A stretch of DNA of 43,447 nucleotides. Source: Desulfobaccales bacterium (lineage in GTDB: Bacteria; Desulfobacterota; Desulfobaccia; Desulfobaccales; 0-14-0-80-60-11). Positions 31,915 through 41,404 of this stretch are shown one piece after another. A program made the translations under genes and the position numbers. The notes under the pieces are model-generated. The model searched no databases, was not told where the DNA came from, and saw only the letters and a list, made by a program, of their open reading frames with translations. Every line of letters starts with the position of its first letter. Position 1 is the stretch's first letter. Location: contig JBBFLF010000021.1 in the NCBI GenBank assembly GCA_037481655.1, positions 1 through 43,447 of the forward strand. Direction: 5' to 3'.

Positions 31915-34794
31915 ATGGAGATTGTGGCCGACCTGCACCTCCATTCCCGTTATTCCGTGGCCACCGGCCGCCAGGCGGACCTGCCCCACCTGGACCTCTG
32001 GGGTCGCTACAAAGGGGTGCAGGTGGTGGGCACCGGGGACTGCACCCACCCCCAATGGCTGGCGGAGCTGGCGGCCCAGCTTCAGGAAGTGGCGCCGGGA
32101 ACCTACGAGCTCCGCCCCGAGGCCGCCTTGCCCATGGAGCTCTCCGGCCCCCAGTGGGAGGCCGTGCCGTCGGTGCGTTTCCTCATCACCGGCGAAATCA
32201 GCGCCATCTATAAAAAGGGGGGGCGGGTGCGCAAAGTCCACCTCCTCCTGGTGCTCTCGGGGCTGGAGGCGGCCCAGCGCCTGTCGCAACGTCTGGCCCG
32301 CATCGGCAATGTGGCGGCGGACGGCCGGCCCATCCTGGGGCTGGATGCCGCCGCCCTCACGGAGCTCACCCTCGAGCAGGACCCCGAAGCCCTGGTCATT
32401 CCCGCCCATATCTGGACCCCCTGGTTTTCGGTCCTGGGGGCCAAAAGCGGCTTTGACTCTCTGGAAGAGTGCTTCGGGGAGACCCTCAGGCATATTCACG
32501 CCCTGGAGACGGGCCTGTCCTCGGACCCGGCCATGAACTGGCGGGTGAGTGCCCTGGACCGCTTTGTCCTGGTGTCCAATTCCGATGCCCATTCCCCGGA
32601 GAAGCTGGGCCGGGAGGCCAATCTGCTCGCCGTCCCCCCCACCTTTGCGGCCATCAGCCAGGCCCTCCGCACCGGAGAGGGCTTTGTCGGCACCCTGGAG
32701 TTTTTCCCCGAGGAAGGCAAATATCACCTGGACGGCCACCGCAAGTGCGGGCGGCGACTGACACCCCGGGAATCCCAGGCCTCTGGCGGGCGTTGCCCCC
32801 AGTGCGGGCAGCCCCTGACCTTAGGGGTGCTCCACCGGGTCCTGGAGCTGGCCGACCGGGAGGAGGGCGCCCAGCCGCCCTTCGCCCGCCCCTTCACCTC
32901 TCTTATCGGCCTCCCGGAAGTTTTGGCTGAGGTCCTGGAAACGGGTCCCGGCAGCAAAAAGGTGAGGCAGGCCTACTTTCAGCTCCTGGAGCGCCTGGGG
33001 CCGGAACTCCCCCTTCTCCGGCATCTGCCTCTTGACGACGCGGCCCGAGAGGGCGGCCCCCTGCTGGCGGAGGCCCTGGCCCGGATGCGGCGGGGGGAGG
33101 TGCAGATCAGTGCCGGCTATGACGGGCTCTTCGGGGAGGTGCAGCTCTTTACCCCGGAAGAGCGGCGCCGCCTCCGGGGCCAGGGAGCCTTCTGGTCGGT
33201 GACGCCGGCCTCACCCCCGCCCGCGGCGGCACCTGGAGCTGTCAGCTTTGCCGAGGCCACCGTGGCACCCCTGACCATGGTGGCGGAGCCTGCCGCGGCC
33301 CCGGAACGCCTCAATCCCGCCCAGCAGCGGGCCGTGACCCGGGAGAGCGGCGCGGTGGTGGTCCAGGCCGGGCCGGGAACCGGCAAGACCCGGGCCTTGA
33401 GCCATCGGGTGGCCCACCTCCTGGCCTCCGGAGTGCCGCCCCAGCAGATCCTGGCCATCACCTTCACCCGGCAGGCGGCGGAGGAGATGGCCCGCCGGGT
33501 GGCCCAGCTTCTCCCCGGCCACCCCGGGGTGGCGGAGCTCACCATCTCCACCTTCCACGCCCTGGGCCTGCGGCTGCTCAGTGAGGCGGGTCAGGGGCGG
33601 CAGGTGGCGGACGAGGCCACGCGGCGGCAGATCATGCAGGAGGTGGCCCGGCGACACGGCCTGAAGCCCGCCGTCCTGGAGCGGCACCTCTGCCAGGCCA
33701 AGAACCGGCTCGCCTCCCCGGATGGCGACGGCCAGGGGGTGCCCCCCGAGCTTGGGCCCGCCTGCAGGGATTACGAGGCGGCCCTGGCCTGGGCCGGGTT
33801 GTACGATTACGAAGACCTGGTGGCCCGGCCGGTGCGCCTGCTGGAGGACAATCCCCACCTGCGGGCGGCCTGGCAGGGGCGCTGGCGCCATTTTCTGGTG
33901 GATGAGTTTCAGGACCTCAACCTGGCCCAGTATCATTTTCTGCGGGCTCTGGCCGGAGAAACGCCGGCGTCCCTCTTGGCCATCGGCGACCCCAACCAGG
34001 CCATCTATGGCTTCCGGGGCGCCAGTCCGGAGTTTTTCCGGCGCCTGCCCCGGACCTGGCCGGAAGCCCTGGTCATGCACTTTCCCGAGACTTACCGGCT
34101 GTCGCCGCCCCTGCTGGCCGCCTCCCGGCGGGTCCTGCCGCCGGCGGCGCAGACTGGAGCCCCGGAGATCAGCCGGCGGCCGGGGGAGGCCCCGCCTCTG
34201 CTCCTGGAGGCCGCCACCCCTGAAGGGGAGGCCAAAGCCATCGCCGGCGCCATCGAGGCCCTGGTGGGGGGCTTCCGCCATCAGTCTTTGCCTCAGGACA
34301 ACCTCGGCAATGCGGGCGACGTGGGTTTTGGGGACATCGCGGTGCTCTACCGCCTCCATGCCCAGGGCGAGCTGTTGGCGGAGGAGCTCAACCGGGCGGG
34401 CATCCCCTGCCAACTGGTCCGTGAGGGCATAGGCCCCGACTGGGAGGACCTGGACCTGGCGGCGGCCCGGGTGAAGCTCCTCTCTCTCCATGCCGCCAAG
34501 GGTTTGGAATTTGATTATGTCTTCCTGGCCGGCTGCGAGGATGGACTTTTGCCCCTGAAACTGGCCCGGGAGGAGCCACCGGAGCCGGAAGAGGAACGCC
34601 GCCTGTTCTATGTGGGGCTCACCCGGGCCCGGGAGCAGGTCATCCTCACCCGGGCCCGGCGGCGCCGGCTGGCGGGTAATCAGGGCCCCACCCGCCTTAG
34701 CCCCTGGGTGGCGGCGGTGGCGCCGGAGAAGTGGCGGCCGACGGCCCCCGCCCGTCCCCGGGTCCGGCAGCGCTGCCTCTTCCCGGACACCTGA
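31915..34794 (+). CDS. EndoQ-like PHP endonuclease fused to a UvrD-family helicase
   Basis: A 959-residue fusion. The N-terminal part (about 1-420) resembles endonuclease Q (TIGR00375-type), which nicks DNA 5' of deaminated bases. It has DLHLHSRYS with Asp6, His8 and His10, GTGDCTH (Asp42, His45), AHIWTPWFS (His165), SNSDAHS (Asp224, His226) and a zinc finger (Cys278, Cys294, Cys297). After a Pro/Ala-rich linker comes a superfamily 1A helicase: Walker A AGPGTGKT (Lys491), DEFQD (663-667), GDPNQAIYGFRGA (from 691), motif IV Arg813, LHAAKGLEF (from 858) and LFYVGLTRARE. Only about 46 residues separate motif IV from motif V, so the 2B subdomain is essentially missing. Expected role: repair of deaminated DNA, with nicking and unwinding in one protein. 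Confidence 0.85.
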   Translation: MEIVADLHLHSRYSVATGRQADLPHLDLWGRYKGVQVVGTGDCTHPQWLAELAAQLQEVAPGTYELRPEAALPMELSGPQWEAVPSVRFLITGEISAIYKKGGRVRKVHLLLVLSGLEAAQRLSQRLARIGNVAADGRPILGLDAAALTELTLEQDPEALVIPAHIWTPWFSVLGAKSGFDSLEECFGETLRHIHALETGLSSDPAMNWRVSALDRFVLVSNSDAHSPEKLGREANLLAVPPTFAAISQALRTGEGFVGTLEFFPEEGKYHLDGHRKCGRRLTPRESQASGGRCPQCGQPLTLGVLHRVLELADREEGAQPPFARPFTSLIGLPEVLAEVLETGPGSKKVRQAYFQLLERLGPELPLLRHLPLDDAAREGGPLLAEALARMRRGEVQISAGYDGLFGEVQLFTPEERRRLRGQGAFWSVTPASPPPAAAPGAVSFAEATVAPLTMVAEPAAAPERLNPAQQRAVTRESGAVVVQAGPGTGKTRALSHRVAHLLASGVPPQQILAITFTRQAAEEMARRVAQLLPGHPGVAELTISTFHALGLRLLSEAGQGRQVADEATRRQIMQEVARRHGLKPAVLERHLCQAKNRLASPDGDGQGVPPELGPACRDYEAALAWAGLYDYEDLVARPVRLLEDNPHLRAAWQGRWRHFLVDEFQDLNLAQYHFLRALAGETPASLLAIGDPNQAIYGFRGASPEFFRRLPRTWPEALVMHFPETYRLSPPLLAASRRVLPPAAQTGAPEISRRPGEAPPLLLEAATPEGEAKAIAGAIEALVGGFRHQSLPQDNLGNAGDVGFGDIAVLYRLHAQGELLAEELNRAGIPCQLVREGIGPDWEDLDLAAARVKLLSLHAAKGLEFDYVFLAGCEDGLLPLKLAREEPPEPEEERRLFYVGLTRAREQVILTRARRRRLAGNQGPTRLSPWVAAVAPEKWRPTAPARPRVRQRCLFPDT

Positions 34795-34902
34795 GTCTTT
34801 AGCCACCCCTGATGGGGGGTGCAGGGGAAAACTCCATGCAAGAAAGCCACGTCTAGCGTTTTCCCTATGGCCAGGCTCTATTGGTGCAGAAATTCTCCTG
34901 AG

Positions 34903-34931
34903 GGGCATTGACCATGTGGGTCGCCCTTTTT
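34903..34931 (+). terminator. intrinsic terminator after the endonuclease-helicase
   Basis: GGGC-ATT-GACC pairs with GGTC-GCCC (34903-34913 with 34919-34926, a 3-base bulge on the 5' side), followed by TTTTT. A CACCCC-TGAT-GGGG hairpin near 34805 lies closer to the stop but has no T-run. tamA therefore probably has its own promoter, which I could not identify in 34932-35002. Confidence 0.65.
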
Positions 34932-35002
34932 CTCAGAGCAAGCCGTCAGCGGCGCGCCGGCGGCCATCGAAGGGCAGGCCTCCACGGGGCGGGGTGGGCA
35001 GA

Positions 35003-36871
35003 ATGAGGGGAGATGGGCCGGGAAAATCTCCCTTTGCCCCCGCATGGCTGCTGGCGCTGTGGGTGTGGCTGGGGGTCTGGGCCGGGCTCTCCCCGGAGGG
35101 GATGGCGGCGCCGCAGGCCGCTGCGCCCCCTCTCACCCTGGTGGCGCTGGAGATCCGGGGGGCCAAAATCATCCCGGCCGCCCAGGTGAAGGAGCAGTTG
35201 TCCCTGGAGCTTCCCTCCCGCTGGCCGTGGAGGAAACCGCCGGCGTTTCGGCCCGAAGATCTGGAAAATGACCTGGAGCGGCTGAAAATCTTTTATCGCC
35301 GCCAGGGTTTTTATCACACCAGCATCACCTCGCAGCTTAAGGTGGACGAAAAAGGCCGGGTGCGGGTCATCCTCCAGGTGGAGGAGGGGCCTTTCATCCG
35401 GGTGAACCAGATCAAGGTGGAGGTCCGGGACCCGGGGGCGGACCTGGATTACGCCCAGTTGGCCCGGGAACACCCCTTAAAGCCGGGGCAGCGGTTCACC
35501 GAACGGGGCTACGATGAGCTCCGGGCGCAATATGTCACGGCCCTCCAGGACCATGGGCACCCCCGAGGGCAGGTCCAGGGCCGGGTGTATCTCGATGAGC
35601 TGGAGAACCGGGCCGACATCCACCTCACCGTGGAGCCAGGGCCCCGCTGCGTCTTCGGGGAGGTGCGGCTGATCAAGGACGCCACGGTTCCCGATTATCT
35701 CATCCTCCGGAAACTCACCTTCCGGTCCGGGGAGGTCTTTTCCTTCCGGAAGCTGTATGACAGTCAGCGCCAGCTTTACGAGACCGATCTCTTCAAAAGT
35801 GTCAGTCTGACCCCCGCCGAGGTGCCGGAGAGCGAGACGGTCATCCCGGTGGTGGTGGAGGTGCACCGGGGCAAGCGGGGCACCGTCAAGGTGGGGGTGG
35901 GTTATGGCGAAGTGGATCTCTTCCGGGCCCGGCTGGCTCTCCGGTTGCGGAACCTGGGGGGCGGCGGCCGCCTGCTGGACCTGGAGGGGAAATACTCCAT
36001 CCGGGAGAGCCGGGTCACGGGGACCTTCACCAACCCCCAGTTTCTGGCCAGCCGCTGGGATGCGGTGGTGCAGGGGGGCTGGGTGGAATGGGACCTCCCC
36101 GGTTTCCGGGACCGAGCCTTCTTCACCCAGGCCCGTCTGGAGCGGGATCTCCCCTGGCGCCTGCGCTTTTATGTGGGGCATGGCCTGGAGTTTGCCCGCC
36201 CTTTTGGCATTCCCAACGAGACGCTCTTCATCCTGCGGGAGGCCCGGCCGGATAAGCTCTTCACCGCTTCCATGCTCCTCTTCGGCCTGAAGCGGGACAC
36301 CACCGACCGGAGTCTGGACCCGGAGAGCGGCCACATCCTCAGCCTGACCCAGGAGCTGGCCCTGGATTTTCTGGGGGGCAACCTGCAGTTCAGCCGCACC
36401 GTGGCCGAAGCCCGGGGATACCGGAATCTGGGGCGCCCCGGGCTGGTGCTGGCCGGCCGCCTGAAATTCGGGGTCATAGAGCCCATCCAGGGGACCGGGG
36501 AGATCCCCCTGTTCCGGCGTTTCTTCGCGGGCGGCGCCGGGAGCGTGAGGGGCTATCGCTTCAATTACCTGGGCCCCAGAAACGAAGCCGGCACCCCCGT
36601 CGGCGGCGAGGCCATCCTGGAGGGCAATGCGGAGCTGAGGGTGCCGCTCTATAAGGAATTCCAGGGGGTGGTCTTTTTTGACTTCGGCAATGTCTATTTC
36701 CGCACCCAGGAGGTGGACCCGGGGCACCTGAAGTATGCCGCCGGCTGCGGCCTGCGCTACCGCACTCCCATCGGGCCCGTGGGGGTGGATCTGGGGTTTC
36801 CGTTGAATCGCCAGGATCCCCGGCAGGATCCGGCTTTTCGCCTGATTTTCAGCATCGGGCAACAGTTTTAA
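35003..36871 (+). CDS. tamA: Omp85-family outer membrane protein, TamA-like
   Basis: A 622-residue outer-membrane barrel protein that would help insert or translocate envelope material together with TamB. The N-terminal signal is hydrophobic (WLLALWVWLGVWAGL, cleavage likely near AAP around 37-38). Several POTRA domains follow (about 50-330), recognisable by VALEIRGAKIIP, VEEGPFIRVNQIKV and VEPGPRCVFGEVRL. The Omp85 barrel contains the lid motif FFAGGAGSVRGYRF, and the protein ends in Phe (IFSIGQQF), the usual sorting signal. ATG 35003 has only a weak G-rich ribosome site, and GTG 34994 is an alternative. tamB begins 74 bases downstream. Confidence 0.8.
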   Translation: MRGDGPGKSPFAPAWLLALWVWLGVWAGLSPEGMAAPQAAAPPLTLVALEIRGAKIIPAAQVKEQLSLELPSRWPWRKPPAFRPEDLENDLERLKIFYRRQGFYHTSITSQLKVDEKGRVRVILQVEEGPFIRVNQIKVEVRDPGADLDYAQLAREHPLKPGQRFTERGYDELRAQYVTALQDHGHPRGQVQGRVYLDELENRADIHLTVEPGPRCVFGEVRLIKDATVPDYLILRKLTFRSGEVFSFRKLYDSQRQLYETDLFKSVSLTPAEVPESETVIPVVVEVHRGKRGTVKVGVGYGEVDLFRARLALRLRNLGGGGRLLDLEGKYSIRESRVTGTFTNPQFLASRWDAVVQGGWVEWDLPGFRDRAFFTQARLERDLPWRLRFYVGHGLEFARPFGIPNETLFILREARPDKLFTASMLLFGLKRDTTDRSLDPESGHILSLTQELALDFLGGNLQFSRTVAEARGYRNLGRPGLVLAGRLKFGVIEPIQGTGEIPLFRRFFAGGAGSVRGYRFNYLGPRNEAGTPVGGEAILEGNAELRVPLYKEFQGVVFFDFGNVYFRTQEVDPGHLKYAAGCGLRYRTPIGPVGVDLGFPLNRQDPRQDPAFRLIFSIGQQF

Positions 36872-36945
36872 GAAGTTCGGGGTGCAACAGGGGGATAGCC
36901 AGGATTGTTTCTCATAGGGCAAAGGCAGTGTGAGGGGAAAAGGCC

Positions 36946-39900
36946 ATGCGGTGGCTGAAGATGGCGGCCCTGGGTGTGGGGCTGCTGACGGTGCTGGTGG
37001 CCGCGGGTCTGGGACTGGCCCTGCGAAGTGAAGCCATCTGGACCTGGGGTGGGCAGCGGCTAGTGGCCTTAGCCCAGGAGCGGCTGTATCCCAGCCTGAG
37101 CGTGGCCGAGGTTAAGGGGCATCCCCTCACCGGCCTCACCTTCACCGGCATCCGCCTCACCGCTCCGGAAGGGGAGGTCCTCCGGGCCGAGCGGCTGGAA
37201 CTCACATTTTCCCTCTGGTCCTTTGTGCGGCTGCGGCCCATCCTCTCCCGGGTGGCGGTGTATCAGCCCCAGGTGCAACTCTGGTGGGCGCCGGACGGCC
37301 AGGTGAACCTCAGCCGGGTCCTCAAACCCCGGCCGCCGCCGCCTTTCCGTTCCCTGGATTTTCCGGAGGTTGTGGTATCCGGGGGGGAGGTGACCGTCCG
37401 CCGGGACGGGCGGCTTCAGCGGTACGGCCCCGTGGACCTGGAGGCTGCGGTCAGCATTCTCCACCCCAAGCAGCCCCAGCAGAAGGTCCTGGTGCGGCGG
37501 GTCAGTCTTGCCTGGACGGGCCCGCCGGGACGCCTGAAGCTGTCTGGCCGCCTCACCCTGCGGCCCGAGGAGCTCCAGCTTCTGGAGCTGGCCCTAAGAT
37601 TGGACGAGACCCTCCTTCTGAAGGGAAGCGGGCAGGGGTGGAGTGGCGAGGCCCCCGGGGTCCGGCTGGCGATGGAGATGGGGCCGCTGGCCGGGGAGAC
37701 CCTGGCGCGCTTTTGGCCGCAGTGGCCGGCGGCGTGGCCGTTGGCGGGCAGGGTCCAGGTGGAAGGAGGGCTGTCGGGCGGCAGCTTCACCGCGGAGCTC
37801 ACCCTGGCCGGCTCCCCTCTGGCCCTGCAAGGCCGGCTGCTGCGGGAGCCGGGCACCTGGGCCTATGCCCTGGACCTGGCGGCGCCGGCGCTGCCGGTGG
37901 AGTGGCTTGGCCCCTGGCGGCCGGAGTGGGTGGCAAGAGCATCCGACCTGCCGCCCCTCAACCTGCGCCTGGTGGGGAAAGGGGCGGGCTTCACCTGGCC
38001 TCCGGAGAGACTGGATTGGGAGCTCACCCTGGGAGCCGTGGCGTGGCGGGGGGTGAAGGTGGAGGCCGCCCGGGGGACCCTGACGGGGAACAGCCGGGAA
38101 CAGGCCCTGACCATGAGCGGCCGGGGCAGCTTCGGCCGCCTGGCCGCCACCCTCAAGGGCCCTCTCCTGACTGCCTGGCGGGGGGATGTGGACCTGGAGG
38201 CGCAGGATTTGCTGCCGGGGCTCCTGGGTCTGGCGACGCCCCCGGATACCCGGATGAGCGGCCGCTTTCGGGGCACATTTCACCTACCCGAGATGGATGC
38301 ACGACGCCTCACCCTGGCCGGGGACCTGAGGGGCAGCGGCCGCTGGGGGAACTTACCGGTGCAGGAACTCAAGGCCCGGTTGGCCTGGGCCGCCCCGCGG
38401 CTGGAGGTCCGGGAGGCGGCGCTCACGGCCGCGGGCCTGACGGCCACCGGCCAGGGCCGCGTCAGCCCCCAGGAGCTGGAGGCCAAGGTGCAGGGGAGAC
38501 TGCGCGGCCCGGTTTCCTGGCTTCCGGGGCCGCGCTTCTCCCAGGCCGCCTTTGACCTGGCGCTCAGCGGCTCCGTCTCTCAGCCCCGGGCGGTGCTCAC
38601 TGCCCAGGTTCAGGGGCTGACGGGGGGCGGGCTGGCGGCCCGCAGCCTCAACGTGGCCGGCACCCTGAGCGGATGGCCGCCCGCCGCCGGTCAGCTCACC
38701 CTGACGGCCACCGGCCTCACCACGCCCGTGGCCCCCTTCCCCCGGGCCCAGATGCTCCTTAGGGGGGAGAATCACCGCTGGCACCTGGAGGGGACAGCCT
38801 CCGGGGAAGGGAAAAACCGGGTGGAGCTGGCCGGGCTGCTGGAGACGGGGGGCCGCCCCGTGCTCTTCACTCTGAGCCGCTTCGCCTTCAGCCTGGGACA
38901 GCTGACCGGCCGGGCCCAGGACCCGGTCCGGCTGGCGGTCCTGCCCGGCGTGCGCCTGGAGCCGGCCGTCTTTCTCCTCAACGGCGGCCGCCTGGAGGCC
39001 GAAGGACGCTTCACGGAGGGGGCCGTGACGGCCCGGGTGGACGCCCGGGATCTGCCTGCCGGCCTGGTGGGGTTCAAAGGGGTGCCCCTGAAGGGCAAGA
39101 TCCAGCTTAAGGCGGGCCTTGGCGGCACCCCGGCCCGGCCCACCCTCACTGCGGTGGCCTCCCTCAGTGAGGGGGGCTGGGGGAAGCTGGAGGTAAAGCA
39201 GGCCAGGGCCTCCCTCTCCTATGGTGACGGCACCCTCAGCCTGTCCGGGACGCTGGAAGAGGCCCGCCGGGGCTCCCGCCTGAGCCTCGAGGGCCGTCTG
39301 CCGTGGCGCCTGTCCCTGACGCCCTGGGCTGTGGGCCGGGGTGAGGGGGACCTCAGGGTAACCCTCAGCGGGGAGAAATTCAATCTGGCGGTGCTCCCGG
39401 CCTTGACCCGGGAAGTCACCGAAGCCGATCTGCCCCTGGAGTTTCAGGCCCTCTGGGAGGGTCCCGCCGCCCGCCCCCGGGTGCGGGGCAACGTGCGCTG
39501 GGCGGAGGGCTACGTCAATTTCCGCCTCGGGGGCGCCCGCTATCAGGTGAGCCCGGGCAGCGCCCAGCTGGAGGGGAGCACCCTCACGGTGCCGGAGCTG
39601 CTCCTCACCAGCGACGGCACGGCCCGCATCCGGGGCACCCTCGCCCTGGAGGGCTTCTGGCCCGGTCAGGTCAATCTGCGGGGAGAGCTCATCAATTTCA
39701 AGGCCCTCTCCCGGTTGGGGTCCGAAGCCCGGGGGGAGGGCAGCCTCACTGTCACCGGCCCGTTTGAGGCCCTCCTGGTGGCAGGCCGGCTTACTGTCAC
39801 TCAGGCGGTCTTCCGGCCGCTCTTCTTTGAGACGGGGATCTCCGAGGACATCGTGCTGGTGCGCCAGCCCAAAGTGCCGGAAAACGGCCGTCCCCAGGCC

Positions 39901-40632
39901 CCGGCCTTCATCCGCAACGCCCGCATGGACATCACCCTGGATGCCCCCAAAAACATCTGGGTGCGGGACAAGCGGGCCAATCTGGAGCTGGGGGGGCGCC
40001 TGCTGGCCTTCAAGGAGCCGGAGGGCCCGGTGAGGGTGCGGGGCGAAATGCGGGTGCTCACCGGCACCGTGGAGGTGCACGGCAAGCCCTTCGTCGTCAA
40101 GGAGGGCATCATCCATTTACCGGGCCGGCCTCCGGAGCTCATCACCGTGAAAGGCAGGGCGGAGCATCAGATGGAGGAGGTGCTCCTCATCCTGGAGATG
40201 ACCGGGCCCTTGGCCAAACCGGAGATCCGCCTGGCCAGCCTGCCGCCCCTGCCGCCGGCGGACCTCCTCTCGTATATGGCCTTCGGGCAGCGGGCCGCCA
40301 CCCTGACCCGGGAGCAGTACAGCTCCGTAGGGGCCCAGGCCGTGGGGCTCATCGGCGGGCTGACCACCAAAAAACTCCTGGATTTTCTGGGCAAGGATTT
40401 CCCCCTGCTGGGGGACCTCTATTTCACCGGCGGCCCCGAGCGGGTGGGGGTGGGGAAGCCCATCACCCGGGATCTCAGGCTCTCCTTTGAGCGGGTGACT
40501 GATCCCCTGACCCGGAGCGCGGCCGAGAATCAGGTGCGCCTGGAATACCGTCTCGGCCGGCGGGTCAGTGTGGAATCCCAGGTGGGGCGGCGCACCTCCG
40601 GAGTGGATGTGTTCTGGAATTTTGATTTTTAA
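36946..40632 (+). CDS. tamB: TamB-like translocation/lipid-transport protein
   Basis: A 1228-residue AsmA-like protein anchored by one N-terminal helix (about 5-26), with a very long periplasmic beta-rich groove made of repeated strands and a C-terminal TamB (DUF490) domain. The C-terminus (RLEYRLGRRVSVESQVGR ... VDVFWNFDF) is the conserved end that docks to the TamA POTRA domains. Such proteins bridge inner and outer membrane and are implicated in phospholipid transport and barrel assembly. Length is near that of E. coli TamB. The GAGGGG before the ATG is weak but no other start fits. Low Lys content and high Gly/Leu/Arg reflect base composition. Confidence 0.85.
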   Translation: MRWLKMAALGVGLLTVLVAAGLGLALRSEAIWTWGGQRLVALAQERLYPSLSVAEVKGHPLTGLTFTGIRLTAPEGEVLRAERLELTFSLWSFVRLRPILSRVAVYQPQVQLWWAPDGQVNLSRVLKPRPPPPFRSLDFPEVVVSGGEVTVRRDGRLQRYGPVDLEAAVSILHPKQPQQKVLVRRVSLAWTGPPGRLKLSGRLTLRPEELQLLELALRLDETLLLKGSGQGWSGEAPGVRLAMEMGPLAGETLARFWPQWPAAWPLAGRVQVEGGLSGGSFTAELTLAGSPLALQGRLLREPGTWAYALDLAAPALPVEWLGPWRPEWVARASDLPPLNLRLVGKGAGFTWPPERLDWELTLGAVAWRGVKVEAARGTLTGNSREQALTMSGRGSFGRLAATLKGPLLTAWRGDVDLEAQDLLPGLLGLATPPDTRMSGRFRGTFHLPEMDARRLTLAGDLRGSGRWGNLPVQELKARLAWAAPRLEVREAALTAAGLTATGQGRVSPQELEAKVQGRLRGPVSWLPGPRFSQAAFDLALSGSVSQPRAVLTAQVQGLTGGGLAARSLNVAGTLSGWPPAAGQLTLTATGLTTPVAPFPRAQMLLRGENHRWHLEGTASGEGKNRVELAGLLETGGRPVLFTLSRFAFSLGQLTGRAQDPVRLAVLPGVRLEPAVFLLNGGRLEAEGRFTEGAVTARVDARDLPAGLVGFKGVPLKGKIQLKAGLGGTPARPTLTAVASLSEGGWGKLEVKQARASLSYGDGTLSLSGTLEEARRGSRLSLEGRLPWRLSLTPWAVGRGEGDLRVTLSGEKFNLAVLPALTREVTEADLPLEFQALWEGPAARPRVRGNVRWAEGYVNFRLGGARYQVSPGSAQLEGSTLTVPELLLTSDGTARIRGTLALEGFWPGQVNLRGELINFKALSRLGSEARGEGSLTVTGPFEALLVAGRLTVTQAVFRPLFFETGISEDIVLVRQPKVPENGRPQAPAFIRNARMDITLDAPKNIWVRDKRANLELGGRLLAFKEPEGPVRVRGEMRVLTGTVEVHGKPFVVKEGIIHLPGRPPELITVKGRAEHQMEEVLLILEMTGPLAKPEIRLASLPPLPPADLLSYMAFGQRAATLTREQYSSVGAQAVGLIGGLTTKKLLDFLGKDFPLLGDLYFTGGPERVGVGKPITRDLRLSFERVTDPLTRSAAENQVRLEYRLGRRVSVESQVGRRTSGVDVFWNFDF

Positions 40633-40639
40633 GTGGCAG

Positions 40640-40669
40640 GGCCCGGGGGCCATCACTCACCCCCGGGCC
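40640..40669. terminator. symmetrical hairpin between convergent tamB and OB-fold gene
   Basis: GGCCCGGGGG (40640-40649) pairs perfectly with CCCCCGGGCC (40660-40669) around a 10-base loop. It lacks T-runs on both sides but lies exactly between two converging stop codons. Confidence 0.55.
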
Positions 40670-40679
40670 GGTTCGGGAA

Positions 40680-41120
40680 TTACTGGTTCCCGCGGCGGCC
40701 GCCCTGGCCGGCCCAGCGGGGCACCCCCTGGGCATCCCGGAGGGTCATCACCTGCCCGCCCTTTTTCACTTCCCGGGCGATGAGCACCTTGCCGCCCTGG
40801 AAATCCACCCGGGAGCCGGTGATCTCCACCTGATCCCCTTTGCTGAGCTTCACTCCCTGCTGATCCACAAACCAGCTGGGGCCCAGATGCACGGTGAGGG
40901 TCTCCTGCCCGGTCTTCAGGGTGAGATGCACCCCCTGAGCCCGGCGGCCCCAAGCCACCCGGTCCACGCTCACCACCTCGCCGGTCACGGTCTCCACAGT
41001 GGCCGGGTTATACATGCGGCCATAGGCCGCCGGCCCTTTGGCGCCGGGGCCGGCCTGGGACCAGGCGGTGCCGACCGGCAGAAGCACGGTCAGGATAAGA
41101 AGGGGGATAAACTTCCGCAT
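40680..41120 (-). CDS. secreted OB-fold-like protein of unknown function
   Basis: A 146-residue protein with a Sec signal peptide (MRKFIPLLILTVLLPVGTAWSQA, cleavage about 22-24). The mature domain has regularly spaced strands: VETVTGEVVSVDRV, GVHLTLKTGQETLTVHLGP, LSKGDQVEITGSRV and KVLIAREVKKGGQ. This pattern is typical of small periplasmic OB-fold proteins common in deltaproteobacteria. The C-terminus (LRDAQGVPRWAGQGGRRGN) recurs in that group, and an electron-transfer or metal-stress role is sometimes suggested but unproven. ATG 41120 has GGAGGG 8 bases upstream. It converges on tamB and diverges from the nucleoside phosphorylase gene. Confidence 0.68.
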   Translation of the reverse strand: MRKFIPLLILTVLLPVGTAWSQAGPGAKGPAAYGRMYNPATVETVTGEVVSVDRVAWGRRAQGVHLTLKTGQETLTVHLGPSWFVDQQGVKLSKGDQVEITGSRVDFQGGKVLIAREVKKGGQVMTLRDAQGVPRWAGQGGRRGNQ

Positions 41121-41404
41121 GATTTTGCCCTCCTCAGGAAATGTGGGTAGGGGCCGGGTGTGCTCCACTCAGGCGCCGGCACCTACCTTTGCTGTTGTCC
41201 CATAAAACCCTTTTTCTCCCGGAAACCGGCGCGGCAAAATGGCTCTGCCCTCGGGCCAAAGTGGCCAAAGCTCCCGGGAACGGCTATATTGAAACTACCA
41301 TAGCAGTCACGAGTCAAAGTGGGAAGCGGGAACCTTTCCCCCATCTGGACTTCTCAGTAGAGGTGAGAGGTTCCTTAACCCTTCCCCATGAAGGCCTGCC
41401 AACA

